18,845 bases of DNA from Leucogyrophana mollusca (GCA_021014945.1 MU266725.1:1-18845), one strand, 5' to 3'; shown: positions 8,339 through 17,855, counted from the first letter of the stretch. The notes: a model not told the origin generated them from the sequence alone. Program-made: numbers and translations.

Positions 8339-9298
8339 TTAAATTCTGTCTAGCTGCGACATAGTGCTGTTGTTGCTATAGTATGTAAAAGATCTGTCTG
8401 TCGGGATGGTTCGTCTCCATCCGTCTTGAACGTTTAGTTGTGTTCTCAAGTCTCTGAGGGTGCCTCTAGCCAGGTTGCTTTCTAGTCTCGCCGGCACACG
8501 GTCTATCACGTCTTCAGTGAGGTTGAAGTCGCCCAAGAGGAAATCTGGTTTCACGTTGTGGGTCACACAGGTGTGTCTCACACGGTCCCAGAAGGGTTGA
8601 TGTTCGTTAGGGTTATTTGGTGCGTATACCTTCAGTATGGTGATTGTCCGGTCGTTGTGCCATTTTACAGATATGGCAAGGGCGCGGCCAGGGATTATCA
8701 TCATGTGTACGGCGTTGTCGGGGGTTGTTATCTCTTTGTTCATCACGAAGGCCACCCCGGCCGAGTTACCGGGGCGTTCCGGGTCGCGTGAGTTTATGAG
8801 TCGTATACGTCTGCTGTACAGATTGTTGATTTGTTCCTCGTGTGTATCCAGCAGGTGGGTCTCCTGGAGGCAGAGGATGCCAATCTTTTTGTCTTTTATT
8901 GTCTGGTGAATCTCTGTCCATTTGGATATTTGGCTGGTGCCGAGTGCTAACGAGGCTCTTCCTGTAACATTTAGGGTAGCTATCATTATGTTCACTCGTG
9001 TACGTCGTGCGTTTGTGGCCCGGGTAGGGGCTTGGCCTGGTGGGGCCTGTGTGTTGTGTGGTGGGTTGTTGTGGGTAGGTGCAGGGGCGCCTCTGTACTC
9101 CCTAGAGGTGTCATGTGTGGGGTCCTTGGCTGCAGGGGGAGCGCCCACTCCATCCCTAGGGAGGCTCGAACCATAACCATTATCAAAACCAGAGTTGGGT
9201 GTGAGGTTGTGGATTATTATGTCTGTAGTTGGGTTACTTAGCCTACCGTGTGACTGTGTGGAAGGCCAGGGGGGGCATGTACCGGCCCTCGCGGTCAA
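8339..9298 (-). pseudogene. LINE ORF2 N-terminal part: AP-type endonuclease
   Basis: About 320 codons up to the premature TAA at 8341-8339. A Pro/Thr-rich N-terminus is followed by the endonuclease/exonuclease/phosphatase fold. Visible motifs are IATLNVTG (Asn about 110), LCLQETHLL (Glu about 146), LKVYAPNNP (Tyr about 225) and FLLGDFNL (Asp 257, Asn 259). The frame then reads SQLDRI before the stop, and the final catalytic Asp-His lies just beyond it in the same frame. In LINEs this domain nicks the target DNA to prime reverse transcription. The start is unclear: this frame opens right after a stop at 9301-9299 with TTG, while a better ATG at 9308-9306 begins MTLIDREGRYMPP in another frame that would join at the C7 run (9270-9276 region). 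This may be a further one-base lesion. Confidence 0.8.
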
Positions 9299-9413
9299 TT
9301 AATGTCATATCTACTAAACCCCACGAGCCCAGTCCACCGTGGGGGGGTTCGCAATGACTTCAGCCTCTCGGCACGGCTCATCATGACCTAAATAGGTCTC
9401 CGTTGTTGGGGTT

Positions 9414-9942
9414 GCCCCCGGTAAGTCTCCCAGTGCTTTCCTGTCCCGGGATGGTCAGTATATTTGGGCACCAGGTCTGTTTTCCCCTTGCCTGGACTTA
9501 AGGGCGTGGATCCTTGTTTCACGCGGATGGTGTTGATGTGGGTCACCAGGTGTTAAATTGCTCTCATTTTGTTTTTGTGTCGACTTTTGTGCCCCGGTAA
9601 GTCTCCCAGTGCTTTCCTGTCCCGGGACGGTCAGTATATTTGGGCACCGGGTCTGTTTTCCCCTTGCCTGGACTTAAGGGCGTGGATCCTTGTTTCACGC
9701 GGATGGTGATGATGTGGGTCACCAGGTGTTAAATTGCTCTCATTTTGTTTTTGTGTCGACTTTTGTGCCCCGGTAAGTCTCCCAGTGCTTTCCTGTCCCG
9801 GGACGGTCAGTATATTTGGGCACCGGGTCTGTTTTCCCCTTGCCTGGACTTAAGGGCGTGGATCCTTGTTTCACGCGGATGGTGTTGATGTGGGTCACCA
9901 GGTGTTAAATCGCTCTCATTTTGTTTTTGTGTCGACTTTTGT
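9414..9942. repeat. three 176-bp tandem units between LINE ORF1 and ORF2
   Basis: Unit starts lie at 9414/9415, 9591 and 9767; the landmark GGTAAGTCTCC falls at 9420, 9596 and 9772, exactly 176 bases apart. Only about six differences are visible. Unit 1 has GGGATGG and CACCAGG where units 2 and 3 have GGGACGG and CACCGGG, unit 2 has GATGATG, and unit 3 has AAATCGC. Each unit contains GTCGAC and GGATCC, and units 2 and 3 contain the palindrome GTCCCGGGAC. On the minus strand each unit has an open frame of about 54 codons that includes PVPKYTDRPGTGKHWETYRG. In the unit next to ORF1 this frame is the ORF1 frame, separated from it only by a TGA and a TAA. The period is not a multiple of three, so the frame changes in every unit. 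Confidence 0.9.
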
Positions 9943-9943
9943 G

Positions 9944-10285
9944 TCAGCTGTGTTGGGCATAGTCATATAGCATACTTGTTTGTGTCCAAAACATATTCCT
10001 AAGTTTTACATGTGCATAGGTCATAGGGAAGTCATCATGAGGGTATATATAGTGGTTGCGTGAGCGTTTAGGAGGTATGGTTGTAGGAGCCGTATTGCCG
10101 TCCTCTCCCCCGCCCCCTCGGGGTGTTAGACGTTGCGCGTGATTGGTTTTTAGGCCCATTCCAGGGGGGATGGCGGGGAAAGGGCATAGCCTGCATGGGT
10201 GGGCTATGGACTGACAGATCGTACAAACTTTAAACAGGATCGTCTTCCCTATGCCTTCGAGGGGGGTGGTGTACCATGGAGTGTG
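9944..10285 (-). pseudogene. LINE ORF1 remnant with CCHC zinc knuckle
   Basis: The minus-strand frame is open from a stop at 10390-10388 down to TGA at 9946-9944. The protein-like part starts near TPWYTTPLEGIGKT and contains CTICQSIAHPCRLC, a C-X2-C-X4-H-X4-C zinc knuckle encoded at 10225-10184, followed by a Pro-rich and Gly-rich segment. Zinc knuckles near the C-terminus are the mark of gag-like ORF1 proteins of LINEs, which bind the element RNA. Everything N-terminal to the knuckle is missing, so the insertion is probably 5'-truncated inside ORF1. No credible start codon precedes the knuckle. Confidence 0.65.
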
Positions 10286-10360
10286 GAGGGTGAGTGAGAA
10301 AGAAGAATACAGCTGGAGATAATAGGAGAGAGAGAAGGAAAAGAGAAAAAGAGACAGAAG
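10286..10360 (+). other. purine-rich tract at the LINE 5' edge
   Basis: About 75 bases are nearly all A and G on the plus strand (GAGAGAGAGAAGG and similar). It lies where ORF1 coding similarity seems to end, and probably belongs to the flanking DNA. On the minus strand it would be a C/T-rich tract. No target duplication of the sequence beside the A tail is visible here. Confidence 0.5.
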
Positions 10361-11285
10361 ACTTGGGCTTTTGAGGGACTTGAAACATCAAGTCAAGTTG
10401 CTGAGCTGTGTGGTGCCATCAATCTCTTACATTTGATTCACCATGTTCACAAATACTCCCTGAAGTCCAAGTGCCTTACAATAAAACATCCAGATTGGTC
10501 TTCAGACACATACATCATTTATATGGTTTATTATACTTACATCTATGGTTTATTGTAGTTACAGCTTGTTGGTCACTGTGTTGACTAAAATCATTTTATA
10601 TTTGTTCTCAAACCTGCTTGGTATCAACTGACTACGTAGCACTCATCTATATTACTCCTTTACTGGACCTTTGGATGGTAGTTAAGTAGACATCCCACTT
10701 ACAAACAACTAGATCACCTGACTAATCTCGGATTCTGTGTGTCGAGTGCTATGTGAAGTCAAAGATTTGGTGAGATCAATACAATATTTTGTTCCAGGTG
10801 TAACCTATTGCCTTTCCAGTGGGCCAGAAAAACATTCCTGACTCCTTTTATTTTTGTGACAAATAAGATCATGCCCTGACACACTTCTTGTGACCTTGCT
10901 GTGGAGATACACAGGATCCAATACTTGGTTGGATCCAAATATTACCTTCGGACTGGGCAAAACTTTAGCTTTGCTGATGGTTTAAAATAACCTCACATTC
11001 TTGCAGTTTAGTTTCAATTACATATATTCAAGGGCACTGAATAACTAACAGAGCCATCAGAAACCCCAGGATGACAACCCCCATTACAATCTCCAACTTC
11101 AATCTTTCTGCCACACAACCACAGGTTAGCTACTCAACTACCCCCAGACCAATTTACCCTCACAGGTATGTCATGTCCTGTCAGAGTACATCACCAACCA
11201 AATCATGTGACACTTGAATGCAACAGACTACATAGGGAGTTTTTGATCCTCAACCAGCTAAGTTGTTTCTCGTGATTTATCTGGG
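10361..11285. other. no gene recognised
   Basis: AT-rich DNA with frequent stops in all frames. No domain, splice pattern, RNA gene or repeat of note was seen. Confidence 0.5.
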
Positions 11286-12480
11286 ATGTACTTACATATC
11301 TGCTCTATCATAGCTTTGAATAAAGGCACTATATGGTCCCTTCCCGGCTTGCGCAATCCATCCAGTGGTCTCCTGACTGCCACTTCTAATTGTCAGAGCC
11401 TGGCTGATGGTGCCAAAGTCACCAGCAGCGCAGGCACATCTGTCTCCCCAGGCCCTCCAGCATTCAGGGTAATGCAATCTACCACACTACTCTTCTCTCA
11501 GCGTGATATCACTGCCCACCAAGCCCTTAGTCTTCCACACTTCAAAGTGCTCCCAGGTCTAACATTATGTATCATTAATTGAACTTTAATGTTGCTCAGA
11601 ATGCAGGCTTGTACCAGTAAAGTCTTGCTTGCCAATGGCACCAACACGGAACTCTGCAGGGTCAAACAACTGCACATCCAATATGAGAATGAGTTTCCTG
11701 GAACAACAGAAATCACCTGTGGATAACTTACTTGCCACAAAGAATCGGTTCCGAATAGGGTAGGTCATTCTCCAAAATGAAAATCCAACGCCGACTAGTA
11801 CATACCACAATTTTACAACCCCGTGGCCAAGGGAGGGCCTCGCCCCGTTTCACAACCGTTGAATATCACAATGGCAGTAAGCACCTGCAATCATGTCCAC
11901 CGAATCTCACAATTGGCCAGCTTTCCAGCGTGCTGCCGAACAAATGTAAGTAAAGTTTGTAACTCTATCATTATTTTGGACTGAAGAGGGTCAACATTAG
12001 CACTACCCTAACTGCTCCAGGTGGGCAGCATATTCAACTCCCAGACCTTTGACAGCGCATTCATCGCGTCTCTTCGCAAGCCCAGCAAGTTTGCGAAACC
12101 CCCTGGTTACCACAAGCCAGATCCTGGTACCTGCGTCGTTCCCATCATGCGTCACACCGATTGCCAACCTACGCCCCTTGAATTCCCGCCCAATGACCCT
12201 ATTTGGGACCATTGGAACCTGTATAATAAGGTTATCAATGGCCCAGGCTTTGCGGGGGGTCAGGATTGGCAAACACTATCAATTCTCACTTGCTTCAACA
12301 GCTCAAACTGCTGCTTTAACAAATGTTTTATCTTTTCAAACTCAGTAACACCCAAACTCGTCGAGTTCACTCAAGACCTTAACCGGGAGCTTTATGCAAT
12401 TACATCAAATACCCCCATCCTCCCAATAACCTGCAGGGCAAAATCGCCTTCCAGGTCTCTTAACTTTTTTACATGGTGAT
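11286..12480. other. coding-like fragments of uncertain strand
   Basis: Several open frames of 60-150 codons overlap on both strands and none is clearly right. On the minus strand 11477-11292 reads AGDFGTISQALTIRSGSQET and ends just before GTAAGT, like an exon end. 12272-12003 reads REFKGRRLAIGVTHDGNDAG. On the plus strand 12021-12479 is open for 152 codons (KPSKFAKPPGYHKPDPG, then PPNDPIWDHWNLY). I recognise no family. A decayed transposon or host gene is possible. A protein-level search of both strands would decide. Confidence 0.25.
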
Positions 12481-12998
12481 AAATATTTTGTGTGCGAATC
12501 CCAGGGCTGATGTGGAGAAAATGAAGGATATGGTCAATGTGGGTTGCTACATACTGCCTGATGCAAGCACTCTTTTGTAGATTTAAGCAAGTGGGGCCCA
12601 GTGAAGCCCGCAGCTGACCAATTGCATTTACTGGCATCACCATATACAGCGGTGATGCCACCCCTGACCTGAGCAACACCAGTGTGAGCCAGAGCACAGA
12701 TGAGGTGGGCATGATTTATGAGAGCTCTCGGTCAATAGGGAGATAGGAAAAGTACGCCTCGGCCATATCTGGGGTACACAAACAGATTTTGTGGGCAAGC
12801 TGCTAAATTGGCATTCTTTTAGTATATTGTACCCATGGTTAGCCCAGGACTGTGGTACTGACCCCCTCAACCCACCTCTGACCCAGCTCACTATGGCCCC
12901 AGCTCACTGCATCCATCTAGATGTGGAGGAAGGTAAAAAATGAATATGTATAGAATTAATTTGACATTGGATAATAAATAATAGAGTTAGTTATGTAA
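12481..12998. other. no gene recognised
   Basis: A minus-strand frame is open from 12712 to 12392, but its composition does not resemble a known domain and its start is arbitrary. The rest is AT-rich with stops in all frames. Confidence 0.35.
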
Positions 12999-13331
12999 AC
13001 TAAGAAAAGGCCCATCTTTCTCTGGATTGGTGTCTTCCCCAACTCTCTCCAGTTCCAGCCTAAGGACACCCTCACCCAAGCCAAAGAGCCTCTTTCCCTA
13101 CTCGCTGACTCCGATATTGATGATGTTGAGGTCAAGTACTACAAGTCCCTCTACAGACAGTTGGCCAGTTCACTGTGTCTTCACTCCATTTCCAACCTCA
13201 ACACCTCTGTCAATGTTTGTGGTCCTCTTACTCTTGTGCTCCACCTCACCATTGCTATCTCCAGTCAGCCCAACATCTGGGGCACCATGGGACTCTTCTT
13301 TGCCACTCAGGGGCACTATTACCCCTCATAA
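12999..13331 (+). CDS. unrecognised coding-like exon without a start codon
   Basis: The frame is open from a TAA at 12996 to TAA at 13329-13331, 110 codons. The amino-acid pattern is convincing: LLADSDIDDVEVKYYKSLYR, then LHSISNLNTSVNVCGPLTLV, then SSQPNIWGTMGLFFATQGHY. No ATG opens it, so it would be a 3' exon or a fragment of a broken gene. The two other plus-strand frames over the same bases are also open, but give Ser/Pro- or His-rich strings typical of shadows. I do not recognise the family. It has no partner gene nearby. Confidence 0.4.
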   Translation, partial: TKKRPIFLWIGVFPNSLQFQPKDTLTQAKEPLSLLADSDIDDVEVKYYKSLYRQLASSLCLHSISNLNTSVNVCGPLTLVLHLTIAISSQPNIWGTMGLFFATQGHYYPS

Positions 13332-14050
13332 TCCCATCCATCCCCTCAGCCATAGTTACTTTAAAAAACTTCTCACCTTCATCAAACTACACATTGTTTG
13401 TTATAGCATTATGAGGTAATAGCTATTTACAGCAGCAACCAATCCCCTCAGCCAGGAGTCAGAACTGTCAGGAAGTATCTGCAAGTCTTGGGTTTTTGTG
13501 TCACTAATAATGTTAAATCAGGAGTAGCAATTTAGAAGGGGGGAGAGATGGGCATGATCAGTCCATCCTATCTGGAGTTACTAGGATTTCATATTGGGCT
13601 TTAAGATTTTTGGGATCTTGAAATAACAAATAGTTCCTGTCTTGGTGTACATCAATTGTGATGAGATTACCTTACTATCAGGGTCTTCCTAATAATAATT
13701 GAAAAGGGACATATTCCCCAATATAGGGGTTTGCTTCTGTTAATATCCTGCCACACATTAGTAGCACTTAACCCTCACCTCGAGCTTTACAATGTTCTGC
13801 CTATAGATCCTGCCCACCATTATGAATATTATAGAAGAAAACATACAAAACAATTTACATGTTTTACAGTCGCTAGTCACTAAAACATAAATGTTGTTAT
13901 CTTACCAACCCAATACAACAGCTTGACCTGATGTTCTTTCAGTACTGTGATACCAACCAACCCTTCCACATACCATTGTGACAGAAAACTACCCACTATT
14001 ATATTTACACCATGACCTGCCTTCTAGTGTTCACTTGAAACACTAATAAG
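13332..14050. other. no gene recognised
   Basis: AT-rich DNA with stops in all frames. No repeats or RNA genes were noticed. Confidence 0.5.
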
Positions 14051-14200
14051 CAAAACACTAGCATTGGTTAGCCCATTATAAGTATTTATTAATAACAGTG
14101 GTGTTTATTAGTGTTTGTTAGTCTATTATAAGCAATTATTGATGAAAGTGGTGTTTACCGGTATTTGTTAGTTCATTATAACCAATTACTAATCCATGAA
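14051..14200. repeat. three degenerate 50-bp tandem units
   Basis: The landmark GTTAG followed by TATTATAA or CATTATAA falls at 14067, 14117 and 14167. The last two units also share AGTGGTGTTTA before it. The units differ at many positions, so the array is old. It lies in non-coding AT-rich DNA. Confidence 0.75.
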
Positions 14201-15271
14201 GTCACTACACACCATTTACTAGTCTTGACTAGCCTTTCACTGGTACTTTTGGATGTTATTACTATTTATTTGTAATTAATTACTGCTATTTTATTTATTT
14301 AATAATTTAATTTAGCTGAACCTATTTCCATAATAGCCCACTGAGTTGACCTGAAATACCCTATATTGTCCCACAAAAATGGTTCAATTAAATGGACCTG
14401 TGAACTGATGGGACAATGGGACAATACTGGGTGGTCCTTTTGGCCTGTTGGACCCTATTTACTTTTTGGCCCACTCTATAGGCCAAAATCTGTAATTCAA
14501 CCACAGGGTAGAGACCCTTTCAGACTCCTCTCTTATCATGATAAGTAGAGCTTTATAGAGTTCTCCAGGGTGTCCTGAAGTGGTTAATAACTCGTTTAAT
14601 GAACAGAGTGGCCACCACAATGAAGTTACTGAGCAATATGCAGCTGACTTTCACACAATAAAACAGGTTGACATGGAGCACCTGGACTCTTTTTCAAACT
14701 TAACTGTTCCCATCACTGGTTCCTCCTACCCAATCTCCCTCCTCTGACCAGATCTGTCAGGTCTTTATCTAGAGAACTGCCACCACAGCCCTCCAACACC
14801 ATAGCCCCACACTCCTACATGAACTCTATGGAAATTGTTCACCACATATCAGCTAAACTATGCCCTGGTATAGTCCAAGCTCTCTGAACCAGCATTGCTG
14901 AAGTTTATATGGTACTTGTTTCTGTGCACTCATCTACTCTCATAGTTCCCCCACACTATTCCCCACCTGTTTCAGCAGCAGCCCATCTCCAAGTTGCTTC
15001 AGGTTCAACAACAACCCCATTCATTGTTAACCTATTAAGTGACACTATTCACTCTGCCCTATACGCTGAACTTTAGGAGCTTATGGGAGTGAACATTTGT
15101 TTCAGATCCCAGGAGCAGACAGTCACTTTTGAACTTCGTACCTGAAGACAAACAGATTTACTTGTTGTTCTTCAAACCAATGGTGGGAAAACCTGACTTC
15201 ACATGGGCCTAAACAAAAACACTATAGAATGGTTACTTTTCCATATAATCAATACTACATAACTGTCTATA
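14201..15271. other. no gene recognised
   Basis: AT-rich DNA. A plus-strand frame at 14366-14548 is open for 60 codons but shows no domain. No splice or RNA signals were seen. Confidence 0.45.
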
Positions 15272-15616
15272 TCAGTAATTCACAAGAGTTTTTTTGATGA
15301 TCATGTTATATCCTGTACAGTCATGTACCCACAATCCTCTGTCTGTCATACCAATCCTAATGTATGTGTGGTTGTGTAGCCTTCTGTTATATCCCATGCA
15401 GCCACATGTCCGTATATCCCACTCCAAGTCCTTTTCAGATGTTTCTTTATCTCTTGAGGGTATGTGAGGTGAAGACAGTACTGTAGTTTTGATATGAGAA
15501 GTGTGATATGATTTGGCTTTGCATGGGCACCATCCTGCCTTAGGGTGACCAAGGCAAGTGTCATATCCCGTGCAGCCATGTGCCCTCATATACCACTCCG
15601 GTTCCATTCCACACAT
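15272..15616 (-). repeat. three diverged repeat units inside a 114-codon open frame
   Basis: A motif reading about TATATCCCGTGCAGCCATGT on the plus strand recurs from 15304, 15385 and 15559, with spacings of 81 and 174. On the minus strand a single frame opens with ATG at 15616 and stays open to 15272. The repeats appear in it as WYMRAHGCTGYD, WDIRTCGCMGYN and LWVHDCTGYN. This is either a fragment of a dispersed repeat that happens to be open, or a small Cys-containing repeat protein. No family was recognised, and I favour a repeat. Confidence 0.4.
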
Positions 15617-16249
15617 TTCCGCATCACTCCGATCCTTCTGTCTAACAATTGTTGGACTTAGCGTTTTCTAGACTGGTCGTTCCGCCTCCGGTCCTCTGGA
15701 CCCTCCCGCCGGTCCATCAGACCGAACCTGTGGGGCTGCTGGAATGCAAGGGAGGAATAGGAAGGGAGGGTAGAGTCTCTTGTAGATAGGCTACCTGCGG
15801 AACTAATCTGAAGTTGCCCAGGGCCCAGCGGATGGGTTGAGGGCATAGGGCAAAGGGGAATGACGTGTGCTTGCAAGTCAGAGGAACTCGAGGCTCCCCA
15901 GGCGTTTGCGAAGTTATTTTATCAGTCACCGAGGTGGAGTCACACTCGCGGATCGGTTGCCAGCTGTGTGATGCTTCGCGAACTCGAAAAACCTAGGATA
16001 TTGGTTGTATCCGGGCTTAGATGGCCACAAGGCTCATCATCTCCTCCCTGCTGAGGTTCTGACTGTCCCCAGTCAGTGCACTGATCACTGGAATCAATCT
16101 GCAATCGAAGAACTATCGCCGAGATCCAAAAGTAATTGCCGCATCCTCGGAGATCGCTGCGCCTCGCCTGTGGACTTCACATCTTTTTGTAAAGACACAA
16201 CTCGCGCTTCCTCCTATCTCCTGACCTCACATCTTTCTCTCCCCACGCC
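15617..16249 (+). promoter_or_regulatory. upstream region of the 16.25-kb gene
   Basis: No gene is supported. The last 70 bases before the ATG at 16250 are C/T-rich (CCTCCTATCTCCTGACCTC and similar), a usual feature of fungal transcription start regions and leaders. CGCC directly precedes the ATG. Around 15690-15725 the blocks GGTCCTCTGGACC and CCGGTCCATCAGACCG form short imperfect inverted repeats of unknown meaning. No clear TATA box was seen. Confidence 0.4.
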
Positions 16250-16393
16250 ATGTCCTCTACATCGCCTACCTCCCCTGATGTTATTGCCTGCTTGCTCAAC
16301 GTCGTCAAAAACAATACGAAGGCCCTGCCCTACTCGGATGTTGAGGAGCTCGAGAAGTTTACCGAGCTGGCTACGGCCACTGTGGAGTCGATG

Positions 16394-16503
16394 GTAAGTC
16401 TCGCCCATGTTGTTCTGGTTCGTTTTTATGCCCAACTGTGGAATAGCGATGTGTCGAACGCAATCTCGTTCCTTTGCTGGCCTCACACGACCTTGCTCGC
16501 CAG
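16394..16503 (+). other. intron of the 16.25-kb gene
   Basis: The intron begins GTAAGT and ends CTCGCCAG, 110 bases. Exon 1 ends on a complete codon (ATG), and the exon after the splice starts GCAAAGGCTGCC. The splice yields a continuous helical sequence with the repeat ADKS; reading through instead gives a frame of poor composition. The branch site is weak (CTCAC-like, about 20 bases upstream of the acceptor). Confidence 0.65.
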
Positions 16504-16799
16504 GCAAAGGCTGCCAAGAATATCGCTGCTGACAAGTCCAGCGCCCAGCAAGCTGCTGACAAGTCCCACGCTCAACTGGCACGCCTTCAACGCCCCATGT
16601 CTCGCTCGGTCACTCCCGACTCTCCGTCCCTTCTTCCCACACGTCCTTCGTCCAGTAGCAACCTCCATCCTACGCTAGCCCTTTGGCCGCCGACCCTTTA
16701 CCTTCCTTCACCACGGTCGTCCCCGCTGTCTCGGTCCCTACTCCCATCTTTGGCACACCCGCCCTCCTTGCTTCGCTGCGTCAGGAAAAATCCAAATTC

Positions 16800-17405
16800 T
16801 CTATAGATACACCCTTAACTATATGTGCTTTTATAGCTATTATAGCTACTATAGCCATCATAGATTTCATAATTTTGAACCTTTTCCACTATTTTAAATA
16901 TGATTATGTCAGATAATATGGCCACAAATATATAACAGTAAGCAAGTACATCACATACAAGAAGGAGACAATGCTTCAGCTATAGTCAGCTATAGTAGCT
17001 ATTATAGCTATTATAGCTCTATAGTGACATCTATATGTAAATGTCTTCTTCCCATTTTAGTAGAATTCTAGTTCAGGTCACATAAAAACACCTCTTCAAA
17101 TACACACAAAATGAATTCAGCAACTTTGAGATTTTGAGCACTTTCCTATAGCAGATATAATAGCTAAATAGAGCCATCTATAGCAGATCACAAGATAAAT
17201 ATATTTTACCTTCTATAATTAGCTTTGAATAGCACTAAAGCAACTTTTGATGATATCTTGCCTCTATGTATAACTTGTGGTTTGCTAATGTGGCCACTGA
17301 CAAGTGTAACAGTAGAATCAGGACTTGAAGAAAATGTTCCAAGTCAATGAAATGTGGTATATATGGCCTAATGATCCCAGGAATAATATAGCTACTATAG
17401 CTGAG
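16800..17405. mobile_element. TATAG-rich non-autonomous insertion element (putative)
   Basis: About 606 bases rich in CTATAG, TATAGCTATTATAG and AGCTACTATAG separate two stretches of coding-like sequence in the same frame. The triplet TTC occurs just before (16797-16799) and just after it (17406-17408). If this is the target duplication, removing 609 bases restores an uninterrupted frame from KSKF to KPLFLP. The blocks TTATAGCTATTATAGCTACT (from 16831) and, inverted, AGCTATAGTAGCTATTATAG (from about 16990) are internal inverted copies. Terminal inverted repeats are weak (CTATAG only). It has no coding capacity. It resembles a MITE in size and composition, and a large intron is the alternative. 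Confidence 0.45.
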
Positions 17406-17855
17406 TTCAAGCCCCTCTTTCTACCCTCACCTCCATGCGTGTGTTCCCCACCAATCGCCCCTACTCGCCTCGTCACTTCCGTTGCCGTTTGCATACTCGA
17501 GTCTCCCCGCTCACCTTCCCCTGCTTCTCCCATGGAGGTAGAGGAAGTCGAGCCATCTATCATAGTCAAACGTCGCAAGGGTGCTCCCGTGGTGGTATCT
17601 GCAGGTAGTGACACCGCCTCCGTGCCTTTAGCCAGCGAACACAAATCCTTGCACCGCGATGAGCTCGAGGAGGAGAAGGCCCCTGCTCCTACTTCCGTCA
17701 ACGCCACCCCCGCTCCAAAACTTTCTACTCCCTTAGCGTACTTCTCTTTCAAAAACCTTCAGATTCCTATGTACCACGAAGATTTTGCGGGGCCTCCACC
17801 AGCAATTGGCCACGACGAGGATGGGAACGAAGTTTTCCCAATAGTCCAGTAGTTC

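Larger units (their letters stand above)
5133..10290 (-). mobile_element. Tad-like LINE (non-LTR retrotransposon), RT-deleted and truncated
   Basis: The element lies on the minus strand. From its 5' side it has a remnant of ORF1 with a CCHC zinc knuckle (10184-10225), three 176-bp tandem units (9414-9942), ORF2 from 9298 down to 5240, a short 3' UTR with a 20-bp palindrome, and an A11 tail at 5143-5133. ORF2 has, in order, an AP-type endonuclease, a linker, the post-RT region, a Cys-rich block, RNase H and a CCHC finger. The APE, RT, RNase H order is that of the Tad and I-like groups of LINEs. The RT palm and fingers are missing. Lesions: TAA at 8341-8339, a deletion junction at about 7505-7520 and a frame change at G11 6943-6953. 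The element is more GC-rich than its flanks. The 5' boundary is set only by the end of plausible ORF1 coding, and no target-site duplication was found. Confidence 0.85.
16250..17852 (+). pseudogene. hypothetical Ser/Pro/Ala-rich protein gene, split and probably broken
   Basis: Exon 1 (16250-16393) encodes 48 residues from a well-placed ATG (DVIACLLNVVKNNTKALPYS, then an acidic helix ending TATVESM). After an intron the frame reads AKAAKNIAADKSSAQQAADK and continues into a Ser/Pro-rich part. Near 16655-16660 the protein-like reading moves to another frame (ASPLAADPLPSFTTVVPAVS, then LLASLRQEKSKF). A TATAG-rich insertion of about 606 bp follows, and on its far side the same frame goes on with KPLFLPSPPCVCS, MEVEEVEPSIIVKRRKG, an acidic helix, and LQIPMYHEDF near the end, stopping with TAG at 17850-17852. 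The basic KRRKG next to acidic stretches could suggest a nuclear protein, but no domain is recognised. Alternatively, the part from the ATG at 17532 could be an independent 106-residue gene. Confidence 0.5.

Noticed and set aside
7638..8342. Open frames at 7638-7847 (-) and 7737-8342 (+)
   Set aside because: Both overlap the ORF2 linker frame, which has recognisable LINE sequence. The hydrophobic plus-strand string is the reverse of charged coding sequence, not a membrane protein.
12003..12272. Minus-strand 89-codon frame as a gene
   Set aside because: It overlaps an equally open plus-strand frame and has no start context or family match, so it is listed only as an uncertain region.
16655..16678. 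GTAGCA...GCTAG as a tiny intron explaining the frame change
   Set aside because: It is 24 bases, too short for a spliceosomal intron. As a multiple of three it would not change the frame.
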